Under the pieces are notes generated by a model. The model searched no databases and was not told the DNA's origin. It saw nothing but the letters and a program-made list of their open reading frames with translations. Source: Planctomycetota bacterium (lineage in GTDB: Bacteria > Planctomycetota > Phycisphaerae > UBA1845 > PWPN01). Taken from it: DNA of 5,772 nucleotides. Made by a program: the position numbers and the translations under genes. This document shows positions 1-5,192 of the stretch, piece after piece (the stretch's first letter is position 1; each line of letters begins with the position of its first letter). The stretch is taken from assembly GCA_016209665.1 (NCBI GenBank), contig JACQVT010000468.1, positions 1 to 5,772 of the forward strand, in the 5' to 3' direction.

Positions 1-1
1 G

Positions 2-454
2 CTCCAGGAGTCCTTCCGGCAGGATCGCCGCCTGGCGCTAGGGAGGTCGAGCTTCTATCGCTGCGAGGGTAAGGATGCGGTGGGTACTTCGGCCGACCTT
101 GACCGAATGAAGTCCGCAGGCCAAGCGCAGGGCGTCGAGGACCAGGTACGGCGTTTCATGATCGCGGGGGAGGAAGATTCGGCGGCGACCTGGCCGGCGG
201 ACGGAGCAGGGCCGGTCCGTTTCGTGGGTTCCAAGACCTTCTATCGGGATGGCGATCGCTGGGTCGACAGTCTCTACGATGAGAGGGTCGCCAAGGCCGC
301 CGGCTCATCCAAGCCCGAGACCGTCAAGGTACGATTGTTCGGCGACGAGTACTATGATCTTCTTGGCAGGCATTCCGAGGCCGGCAGGTACCTGGCCCTC
401 GGGACGCGGGTGGTGGTGATGCTCGGCGACAAGGCGTACGAGACGGTGGAGTAG
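2..454 (+). CDS. C-terminal part of a probable VIT/VWA-type protein (5' end outside window)
   Basis: The reading frame is open from base 2 to the TAG at 452-454, giving 150 residues with no start required inside the window; the GTG at base 80 is probably internal. The first half is low-complexity and polar. The second half is a compact module: a VRFVGSKTFYRDGDRWVDS stretch (about residues 73-91), then KVRLFGDEYYDLLGRH, then ALGTRVVVMLGDKAYETVE at the very end. From memory, this order (a 'KTFY..dg.WvDs.yd' strand pair, 'sdeYf.Ll', 'alG.kVvv..dgkaYe') closes many planctomycete proteins with VIT and von Willebrand factor A domains. Those upstream domains would lie outside the window, so the assignment rests on the tail alone. 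Such proteins are usually exported or membrane-associated and of unknown function. An unrelated hypothetical protein is the main alternative. Confidence 0.6.
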   Translation, partial: LQESFRQDRRLALGRSSFYRCEGKDAVGTSADLDRMKSAGQAQGVEDQVRRFMIAGEEDSAATWPADGAGPVRFVGSKTFYRDGDRWVDSLYDERVAKAAGSSKPETVKVRLFGDEYYDLLGRHSEAGRYLALGTRVVVMLGDKAYETVE

Positions 455-662
455 CATCTCCGGTCCAGTGCCACCGGTGTTCACCCGGGGGCGGCAAGCC
501 CAGCCGTCATGTGTGCCTCCCCGCGGTTCCTACCGCTCGCGGGCGAGCCGCCCCGCTCACTCAATATGTGGTGGGTGCTTGTTGCGCGACACTCGCGCGG
601 CATCGCAGGCCGCCGGGCGACGTGCTGCTGGAAGTAAGGTCCGTCGGCGCGGCAGCGCGGCC

Positions 663-691
663 TTTACAGCCGGCGGCGCTCCCTGTACCCT
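663..691 (+). promoter_or_regulatory. Weak candidate sigma70-type promoter for glycogen synthase
   Basis: TTTACA (663-668) matches five of six bases of the -35 consensus. After a 17-base spacer, TACCCT (686-691) matches only three of six -10 bases. The start of transcription would fall near base 698, leaving a leader of about 50 bases before the ATG at 751. The spacing is ideal but the -10 is poor in this GC-rich stretch, so chance is a real alternative. Confidence 0.25.
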
Positions 692-739
692 GTCGCGCCG
701 CTTGAGTCGGTGGGGGTAGAGGCATTTCGGCTCCAGGCA

Positions 740-745
740 TGAGGG
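740..745 (+). promoter_or_regulatory. Ribosome-binding site that favours the ATG at 751
   Basis: TGAGGG ends five bases before the ATG at 751, a normal Shine-Dalgarno spacing. The in-frame ATG at 739, four codons upstream, has only an AGG one base away, and the TAGAGG at 717-722 is 16 bases away. This is why the start of the glycogen synthase is placed at 751. Confidence 0.5.
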
Positions 746-750
746 CTACC

Positions 751-2712
751 ATGAGCCAGGATCCCCACACCGGCGGTAATGGTCGACGGCTGATGGAGCG
801 GCAGGTCGCCACGACGGAGCACCCCGCCATCAGACCCTTGTTGTTCGAGGTTTCCTGGGAGGTCTGCTCGCAGTCGGGCGGCATCTACACCGTCCTGCGG
901 AGCAAGGCCCCGGCCGCGGTCAACCGCTGGGAAAACAATTATCAACTGATCGGTCCCTACCACGAGGCGGCCGCCCGCGTCGAGTTCGAGCCCATGCCGT
1001 TCGACGACCCGGTCGGGCAGGCCGTCGACGATCTCCGCCAGCAGGGCGTCGAGATCCACACCGGTCGTTGGCTGATCACCGGCCGGCCCCGCGTCATCCT
1101 GATCAACGTCAGGTCGGCGTTCGGTCGGCTCAACGAGTGGAAGTACGCGCTGTGGCGAGACCACGGCATCAACTATCCCGACGCCGACTGGCAGGTCGAC
1201 GAGCACGTGGCATTCGGGTACGTCGTGGCCGACCTGCTCGCCGCCGTCCGCAACCGCGCGGGCAGCCGGCCGATGCTCGGGCACTTCCACGAGTGGCAGT
1301 CTGCGGTCGCGGTGCCCGTCCTCAAGCACCGCGGGGTGCCGATCCCCACTCTCTTCACCACCCACGCCACCCTCGTCGGGCGCAGCCTGAGCGCCGCCAA
1401 CGTCGACCTCTACGACTGGCTGCCCACGATTGACGGCGAGGGCGTCGCGAGCCAGCACCAGTTCCTGCACCGGTTCCGGCTGGAGAAGGCGGCCGCCGCG
1501 ACGGCGGACACCTTCACGACGGTCTCGGGCATCACCGCCCTGGAGGCCGAGCAGTTCCTCGGCCGAAAGCCCGACGTGCTCACGCCCAACGGCCTCAACG
1601 TCGAGCGGTTTTCCGCTCCCTATCAGTTCCAGAACCTCCATCGCGAGAACAAGGAGCTGATCCACGAGTTCGTGATGGGGCATTTCTTCCCGAGCTACAC
1701 GTTCGATCTCGATCGCACGCTCTATCTGTTCACCGCCGGCCGATACGAGTACCGCAACAAGGGCTTCGACGTCGTCATCGAGTCGCTGTACCAGCTCAAC
1801 CAGCGGCTCAAGGCCGACCCCCAGGGCGTGACCGTCGTCTGCTTCATCATCGCCCCCGCTCCCTATCGGGCCCTCAACGTCACCACGCTCAACCGGCAGG
1901 CGATGTTCCACGAACTCCGCGAGACCTGCGAGAGCCTCAAGGAGGACATGGGCCGGAAGCTGTTCCGGGCGGTCGCCGGCGGCCGGCTGCCCTCGATGGA
2001 CGAGTTGCTGGACGAGTTCGCGATGGTCCGGCTCAAGCGCATGGGCCACGCCTGGCGCCAGGGCCCGCCGCCGACGATCGTCACCCACGACCTCATGGAC
2101 GACGGCAACGACCGGGTGCTCAACCACCTGCGGCACCGCAACCTGCTCAACTGGCCCGACGACCCCGTCAAGGTCGTCTTCCACCCGCAATTCATCACGT
2201 CGACCAGCCCGGTTCTCGGCCTGGAGTACGACCAGTTCGTGCGGGGGTGCAACCTCGGCGTGTTCCCCTCCTACTACGAGCCTTGGGGCTACACGCCGAT
2301 GGAGTGTGTGATCCGGGGGGTGCCGGCGATCACCAGCGATCTGAGCGGGTTCGGGGCCTACGTCATGAACCACTTCCCCGACCACGACGACAACGGCATC
2401 CTGGTCGCCCGCCGGCGGGGGGCCACGTTCGCCGCGACCACGGCCCAGGTGACCAGTTGGCTCTACGCCCTCACGCGGATGTCGCGCCGCGAGCGGATCG
2501 CGCTTCGGAACCGCGTCGAGAGCCATGCCGAGCACTTCGACTGGTCGAACATGACCCAGTATTACCGCGCCGCCCGCCGCCGGGCGTTCCAGAGGCACTA
2601 CCCCGAGCTGGACATCATCCCCTTCGAGGAGGAGCCCCCACCGGACGTCGCCGCCGTCCGCCGCGCCGGCACGCGCCGCACGCGCCAGATCGCGCGGCCG
2701 GAGAGCAAATAA
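751..2712 (+). CDS. Eukaryote-type (GT3) glycogen synthase
   Basis: 653 residues. It should transfer glucose from a nucleotide sugar (UDP-glucose in characterised GT3 enzymes) to the non-reducing end of glycogen in the cytoplasm. The match to the GT3 family (human GYS, yeast Gsy2) runs along nearly the whole length: LLFEVSWEVCSQSGGIYTV near residues 30-48 (acceptor and nucleotide-binding loop), HFHEW at 178-182, THATLVGR at 204-211, TPNGLNVERFSAPYQFQNLH near 278-297, FTAGRYEYRNKG at 327-338 (Arg331 and Lys337 for the diphosphate), and FPSYYEPWGYTPMEC at 505-519, whose Glu510 and Glu518 form the E-x7-E catalytic motif. The usual bacterial enzyme is GlgA (GT5, ADP-glucose), and this is not one. 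Near the C-terminus RRERIALRNR (579-588) matches the arginine-rich regulatory helix of eukaryotic enzymes. The long phosphorylated tail of animal enzymes is absent; the protein ends in a short basic tail. ATG 739 (657 residues) is the alternative start. No glycogen branching or degrading gene is nearby. Confidence 0.95.
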   Translation: MSQDPHTGGNGRRLMERQVATTEHPAIRPLLFEVSWEVCSQSGGIYTVLRSKAPAAVNRWENNYQLIGPYHEAAARVEFEPMPFDDPVGQAVDDLRQQGVEIHTGRWLITGRPRVILINVRSAFGRLNEWKYALWRDHGINYPDADWQVDEHVAFGYVVADLLAAVRNRAGSRPMLGHFHEWQSAVAVPVLKHRGVPIPTLFTTHATLVGRSLSAANVDLYDWLPTIDGEGVASQHQFLHRFRLEKAAAATADTFTTVSGITALEAEQFLGRKPDVLTPNGLNVERFSAPYQFQNLHRENKELIHEFVMGHFFPSYTFDLDRTLYLFTAGRYEYRNKGFDVVIESLYQLNQRLKADPQGVTVVCFIIAPAPYRALNVTTLNRQAMFHELRETCESLKEDMGRKLFRAVAGGRLPSMDELLDEFAMVRLKRMGHAWRQGPPPTIVTHDLMDDGNDRVLNHLRHRNLLNWPDDPVKVVFHPQFITSTSPVLGLEYDQFVRGCNLGVFPSYYEPWGYTPMECVIRGVPAITSDLSGFGAYVMNHFPDHDDNGILVARRRGATFAATTAQVTSWLYALTRMSRRERIALRNRVESHAEHFDWSNMTQYYRAARRRAFQRHYPELDIIPFEEEPPPDVAAVRRAGTRRTRQIARPESK

Positions 2713-2749
2713 GAAAGGACATGCGTTTCCGAGAAACGCATGTCCTTTC
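2713..2749 (+). terminator. Perfect 17-bp hairpin directly after glycogen synthase
   Basis: The arms 2713-2729 (starts GAAAGGACATG) and 2733-2749 (ends CATGTCCTTTC) are exact reverse complements, with a three-base CGA loop. The hairpin begins on the base after the TAA stop. No run of T follows on the plus strand, so it is not a textbook intrinsic terminator. It may block 3' exonucleases or work with Rho acting downstream. Confidence 0.7.
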
Positions 2750-2796
2750 CGGTGTACAGGTCAATGGGTAATGGCAACGGAAAGACTGTCCGCGAT

Positions 2797-2868
2797 TTCC
2801 ACACCTTTCCCAGACCTGCGCATCCTCCCCGTCCGACGCTCCTTTCCCTGCGTCTTCCCACCTTCCTA
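2797..2868 (+). promoter_or_regulatory. C-rich, G-poor stretch: possible Rho-loading site
   Basis: By hand count these 72 bases contain 36 C and 8 G, in a genome region where C and G are otherwise balanced. Rho loads on C-rich, unstructured, G-poor RNA. The position, about 50 bases after a terminal hairpin that lacks a U-tract, fits a Rho-dependent end for the glycogen synthase transcript. The function is inferred from composition only. Confidence 0.3.
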
Positions 2869-2977
2869 ATATCATTGCGTCAGCACAACGACTTGCTCGA
2901 CCGTGCGATTACGCGCACGCCGCCAATCTACGTGATCACCAACGCTGGATAGTTTAGCAGCCCGATGCGGTGGCCGC

Positions 2978-3005
2978 AAGAAAAATAACCGAGAAATCTC
3001 GGTTA
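2978..3005 (-). terminator. Intrinsic terminator for the rsfS transcript
   Basis: On the minus strand TAACCGAGA (3005-2997) pairs with TCTCGGTTA (2994-2986), a 9-bp inverted repeat around two bases; in practice it is a 7-8 bp stem with a small loop. It is followed at once by TTTTTCTT. This stem plus T-tract is the classic rho-independent form and points left, as needed to end transcription from rsfS, whose stop lies about 225 bases upstream. In the plus direction the stem has the A-run before it and no T-run after it, so it should act mainly on the minus strand. Confidence 0.7.
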
Positions 3006-3229
3006 AGTATCACTAAACCCGCGGCCGAATAGCGGCGTGCTCGGGGAGTCGAGGCCTCCACGGGTCGCCAAACCACGCATGTTTCTAAACTGCACAGGCT
3101 TACCTCGATCCACCGGGACGGGCGCGTCAACAGTGCGGGCGCATCCGCGTCGCCAAGCGGTGCGGCCCCGCGGGCCGCCATGGGACGGCCATTCAGTGGG
3201 ACTGTGACGGGGGCGACCCGGCAGGGCGT

Positions 3230-3652
3230 TCATCGGCGTCGGCGCTTGCGGGCGGGGATCGCGACGGGCTGAGCGGTCTGGTCCTGCCAGTCGATGCGCG
3301 GAGCATCACCCCACAGGAGTTCGAGGTCGTAATACTGCCGCCGCTCGGCGTCGAACAGGTGGAGGACGACGTCGACGTAGTCGATGAGCAACCAGGTGGC
3401 GTTCTCGTAGCCGCTGCGGCCATAGACCCGCTGGCCCACCGTCAGACCGTGGGCCTCGACCTGATCCGCGATGGCCCGCATCTGCCGGTCGGAGGTGCCC
3501 GTGGCAATGACGAAGAAATCCGCGACCGCGGACAGATTGCGCAGGTCGAGGATCACGATGTCCTCGGCGCGATTGTCCGATGCCAGACGGGCCAACTGCC
3601 TGGCGAAATCCAATCCGGTCATCGCTGCGGCCTGGGCTTCGGCGGGATTCAT
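3230..3652 (-). CDS. rsfS: Ribosomal silencing factor RsfS (Iojap/YbeB family)
   Basis: 140 residues, slightly longer than the usual 105-130. RsfS binds ribosomal protein uL14 on the large subunit and blocks joining with the small subunit, lowering translation in starvation or stationary phase. The family core is clear: DIVILDLRNLSAVADFFVIATGTS at 31-54, with the conserved D-F/C-x-[VI]-I-x-TGTS stretch, then SDRQMRAIAD, then G-Y-E-N-ATWLLIDYVDVVLHLF at 81-100 and RRQYYDLELLWGDAP at 104-118. A basic tail (RKRRRR) ends the protein. The frame stays open upstream to 3772, but those extra 40 residues read as low-complexity sequence and overlap a promoter, so the ATG at 3652 is chosen. No Shine-Dalgarno site precedes it; the start may be leaderless. 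The common partner nadD is not in the window. Confidence 0.93.
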   Translation of the reverse strand: MNPAEAQAAAMTGLDFARQLARLASDNRAEDIVILDLRNLSAVADFFVIATGTSDRQMRAIADQVEAHGLTVGQRVYGRSGYENATWLLIDYVDVVLHLFDAERRQYYDLELLWGDAPRIDWQDQTAQPVAIPARKRRRR

Positions 3653-3659
3653 GGCCGAC

Positions 3660-3688
3660 AGTTTAGACGCTGGTGCGGCGTGACTCAA
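3660..3688 (-). promoter_or_regulatory. Candidate sigma70-type promoter giving a leaderless rsfS message
   Basis: On the minus strand TTGAGT (3688-3683, four of six -35 bases) and TAAACT (3665-3660, four of six -10 bases, including the first two and the last) are separated by exactly 17 bases. The -10 ends seven bases before the ATG at 3652, so transcription would begin at or next to the start codon. This agrees with the missing ribosome-binding site and supports the short form of RsfS. Confidence 0.45.
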
Positions 3689-3719
3689 CTGGGATGCATG
3701 AATGCCGCCCGGCGGTACA

Positions 3720-3776
3720 CCACAGGCCGTCAAGCAGCTTGTACAACTGGTTGGCCGCGTGAAGGCGGGCAAGGAT
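3720..3776 (-). pseudogene. Decayed copy of the 3' end of the response regulator gene
   Basis: Bases 3721-3756 match 3793-3828, the last codons of the response regulator, at 30 of 36 positions, exactly 72 bases apart. After a six-base (two-codon) gap the match resumes at 3766-3774 against 3844-3852 (8 of 9). Read in the frame of the regulator, the copy gives ILARLHAANQLYKLLDGLW against ALARISGSLGKQLCELLDGL and a stop: the same LAR and QL-x-x-LLDGL pattern. Its stop codon is replaced by TGG and no start is available. It looks like the remnant of a tandem paralogue or of a partial duplication. Confidence 0.6.
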
Positions 3777-3783
3777 GCCCGCC
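3764..3783 (-). terminator. GC-rich hairpin just after the response regulator
   Basis: An 8-bp perfect stem (GGCGGGCA 3764-3771 / TGCCCGCC 3776-3783) with a four-base loop, beginning nine bases past the TGA of the response regulator. On the minus strand only two T follow, so intrinsic termination would be weak. One arm lies inside the decayed tail copy. It may separate the regulator transcript from rsfS, or be an intergenic hairpin repeat. Confidence 0.4.
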
Positions 3784-3791
3784 CCCCAACG

Positions 3792-4397
3792 TCACAGGCC
3801 GTCGAGCAGCTCGCATAACTGCTTGCCCAGCGAGCCGCTGATTCGGGCCAGGGCCCAGACGCTGGCCGCGTTCTTGCCCAGCTCGACCTGTGACAACTGC
3901 GACGTGGTCAGCTCCGACCGCTCCGACAACTGCCGCAGCGTCAGGCTCTGCTTGAGTCGTTCCTGGCGGATGCGCTGGCCGATCAGACGGTTGAGTTCTT
4001 GCTCGTTCGTGTAGATCAGCCCCATCTCCTGGGCCATCCGCTCCACCGCGGCCAGCAACTGCTCCTCTCGGAATGGCTTGGTGATGTAGTCCCGGGCCCC
4101 CAGACGCATGGTCTCCGCCGCGGTCTGCACGTCGGGATACGCGGTCATCACCAGGATCGCGATCCGGGGATCCTCGCTCTTGATCTTCTCGACGACCTCC
4201 AGCCCGCTCAGGTCGGGCATCTTGATGTCCACCAGGGCGATATCGACGGGCGTCTTCCGCACGCCCTGGACCGCGGCCCGGGGCTGGGTGAACGTCTGCA
4301 CCTGGTATCCGTGCTCCTGTAAGATGGTCCCGACGGTCTTGCAGACCTGGGGGTCGTCATCGACGACGAGCATCTTGATGTGGTGTCTGACTGCCAT
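3792..4397 (-). CDS. Response regulator with XRE-type helix-turn-helix output domain
   Basis: 201 residues. Residues about 7-122 form a receiver domain: the acidic cluster DDD at 13-15, phospho-acceptor Asp57 in ALVDIKMPDLSG, Thr85 in LVMTAYPD, and Lys107 in ITKPF, so all key residues for phosphorylation are present. Residues about 139-198 form a Cro/C1 (XRE) DNA-binding domain: IGQRIRQERLKQSLTLRQLSERSELTTSQLSQVELGKNAAS.., with the TLRQLSERSELTTSQLSQVE helix-turn-helix. It resembles the DNA-binding half of XRE-cupin regulators but has no cupin domain. A receiver joined to this output is much less common than OmpR, NarL or NtrC types. The start is the ATG at 4397, preceded by a weak GGATGA. 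No histidine kinase lies next to it, so its partner and targets are unknown. It is transcribed away from the ASCH gene and towards rsfS. Confidence 0.92.
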   Translation of the reverse strand: MAVRHHIKMLVVDDDPQVCKTVGTILQEHGYQVQTFTQPRAAVQGVRKTPVDIALVDIKMPDLSGLEVVEKIKSEDPRIAILVMTAYPDVQTAAETMRLGARDYITKPFREEQLLAAVERMAQEMGLIYTNEQELNRLIGQRIRQERLKQSLTLRQLSERSELTTSQLSQVELGKNAASVWALARISGSLGKQLCELLDGL

Positions 4398-4615
4398 GGC
4401 ATTTCATCCGATGGGTGGACCTGACTTTAGTTTAGTCGCGCAGACTTCTACCGGCTTTCAGTAATATTTTATCGCCCATGATCGCAGAAAACTAGTGCTG
4501 AAATCGATTTCGAGGGTAGAATCGGCGGCCATGGCAGCGATGGTGCTGGTCTGCGGTTTCGTTAGTCCTGCTGGGACAAGGGGTTTCGTGCGGTGGACCG
4601 ACAGGAAGCAGCCTC
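4398..4615. promoter_or_regulatory. Divergent region between response regulator and ASCH gene
   Basis: 218 bases that must hold both promoters. The part near 4420-4500 is the most AT-rich of the window. On the minus strand TAAAAT (4470-4465 area, five of six -10 bases) and TAAACT (4434-4429, the same hexamer as in the rsfS promoter) are candidate -10 boxes, but neither has a good -35. The second lies inside an interrupted palindrome, GACT-N7-AGTC (4423-4437), which could be an operator, for instance for the regulator itself. A frame at 4495-4677 is not accepted as a gene. Confidence 0.35.
4603..4608 (+). promoter_or_regulatory. Ribosome-binding site of the ASCH gene
   Basis: AGGAAG with its AGGA core nine bases before the ATG at 4616. 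It supports this start; no other in-frame start matches the family's N-terminus. Confidence 0.5.
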
Positions 4616-5044
4616 ATGCGACATCACTTGGCCGTCTTATATCGGAATTACATCGTCGACATCCTGCGCGGACGTAAGACCGTCGAGTGCCGATTGGGGC
4701 GGTTGGGGTTCCCCCCACACGGCATCGTTCGCGCTGGGGACGTGCTGTGGCTCAAGGAGGTGAGCGGACCGGTGTGGGCCGCGGTGCGGGTCTGCGGCGT
4801 CAGAACCGTCCGCCTGACCGGGCCGGAGGCGTTGGAGGTGGTGCGTCGGAAGTGGAACGATCGGATCGGGGCTCCGGCCGCGTACTGGCGGGCGGGAGGC
4901 AACGCCACCGCGGCGACCTTGATCTTGCTGGGCGACTGCTGTTCGTTTCAACCGTTCCGCGTCCGCAAGGCGGATCGCCGGGCGTGGGTGCCCCTCGGGC
5001 GTCCGCGGGTGCCGGGCAGAGCGCTCTGCGCGGCCGGTCGCTGA
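4616..5044 (+). CDS. ASCH-domain (PUA-like) protein
   Basis: 142 residues. The ASCH fold is a small beta-barrel related to PUA RNA-binding domains. Family signs, in order: HHLAVLYRNYIVDILRGRKTVECR (4-26) with the GRKTVExR signature, PPHGIVRAGDVLWLKEVSGPV (33-53), AAVRVCGVRTVRLT, then an alpha-helical insert with WNDRIGAPAAYW (80-91), then TAATLILLGDC (98-108) and FRVRKADRRAWVPL (114-127). The last 15 residues are an unmatched tail rich in Arg, Pro, Gly and Ala. The family is linked to RNA binding or nucleotide chemistry: E. coli YqfB, an ASCH protein, hydrolyses N4-acetylcytidine using Lys, Thr and Glu. Lys21, Thr22 and Glu24 here sit in the comparable signature, but whether this protein has that activity cannot be told. 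It stands alone, divergent from the response regulator. Confidence 0.82.
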   Translation: MRHHLAVLYRNYIVDILRGRKTVECRLGRLGFPPHGIVRAGDVLWLKEVSGPVWAAVRVCGVRTVRLTGPEALEVVRRKWNDRIGAPAAYWRAGGNATAATLILLGDCCSFQPFRVRKADRRAWVPLGRPRVPGRALCAAGR

Positions 5045-5108
5045 CAACCTCAAGGGCCGGCGACGCAGGGGGAGTGCCAGCGTGGGAGGTCCCGGGATCG
5101 CCCAAACC

Positions 5109-5126
5109 CCAGGCAGGCGTGCCTGG
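5109..5126. repeat. Inverted repeat, 7-bp stem
   Basis: CCAGGCA (5109-5115) and TGCCTGG (5120-5126) are perfect complements with a GGCG loop. It lies 65 bases after the ASCH stop and has no T-tract on either side, so it is at best a weak terminator. GC-rich hairpins of this style are what I would expect of dispersed intergenic repeats. Confidence 0.55.
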
Positions 5127-5172
5127 AACTGTGACCGCGCGGACCGATGTCGCGACGCTTCCGGGTGTGTGG

Positions 5173-5192
5173 CCCAGCCGCCCTCGGCTGGG
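5173..5192. repeat. Inverted repeat, 8-bp GC-rich stem
   Basis: CCCAGCCG (5173-5180) and CGGCTGGG (5185-5192) are perfect complements with a CCCT loop, and two further G-T pairs extend the stem. From memory, the pattern with a CCCT loop flanked by AGCCG/CGGCT recurs between genes of planctomycete genomes, so it may be a copy of a dispersed repeat; a genome-wide count would show this. Confidence 0.6.

Larger units (their letters stand above)
455..750 (+). other. Gene-free leader between the partial gene and glycogen synthase
   Basis: About 295 bases with no convincing gene. Short frames here (for example 468-719 and 511-705) have arginine/alanine/proline-rich, shadow-like translations. There is a 5-bp inverted repeat (CCGGT 460-464 / ACCGG 473-477) just after the upstream stop, too weak to call a terminator. 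A 6-bp GCTCGC/GCGAGC palindrome lies at 535-548. The only promoter-like pair I see is given separately. The 3' part should hold the leader of the glycogen synthase message. Confidence 0.5.
2750..3229. other. Convergent intergenic region without a gene
   Basis: About 480 bases between the glycogen synthase hairpin and the rsfS stop, where the two transcripts run towards each other. Short frames on both strands overlap the terminators and read as low-complexity or basic peptides without recognisable motifs, so none is called. Contents that can be supported: a C-rich, G-poor plus-strand stretch at 2797-2868 (50% C, 11% G by hand count), a minus-strand intrinsic terminator at 2978-3005, and about 220 bases of rsfS 3' untranslated region. 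I found no tRNA or other recognisable RNA. Confidence 0.55.

Noticed and set aside
664..2598. 644-codon open frame on the minus strand opposite glycogen synthase
   Set aside because: Its translation is full of Arg, Val, Gly, Asp and Glu runs with no motif, and it mirrors the GC-rich third positions of a gene with overwhelming family evidence on the plus strand.
2247..2771. 174-codon plus-strand frame overlapping the end of glycogen synthase
   Set aside because: It is an Arg/Pro/His-rich shadow in another frame and runs through the terminal hairpin.
2598..2875. Two short minus-strand frames (2598-2861, 2615-2875)
   Set aside because: Both cross the glycogen synthase hairpin and its 3' end, and neither shows a family motif.
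2740..2952. 70-codon plus-strand frame after glycogen synthase
   Set aside because: It starts inside the right arm of the terminal hairpin, its sequence follows the C-rich composition, and it has no ribosome-binding site.
2954..3233. Two minus-strand frames downstream of rsfS
   Set aside because: One overlaps the intrinsic terminator and the other the rsfS stop; both lack family features and a ribosome-binding site.
3653..3772. 40-residue N-terminal extension of RsfS
   Set aside because: The frame is open, but it covers the promoter-like pair and the decayed tail copy, and RsfS proteins do not need it.
3359..3841. 160-codon plus-strand frame opposite rsfS
   Set aside because: It is a shadow of the well-supported minus-strand rsfS gene and crosses two gene boundaries.
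4495..4677. 60-codon plus-strand frame with a hydrophobic start
   Set aside because: The GTG start has no ribosome-binding site, and the frame runs into the ASCH gene in another frame; the hydrophobic stretch is short and not followed by a domain.
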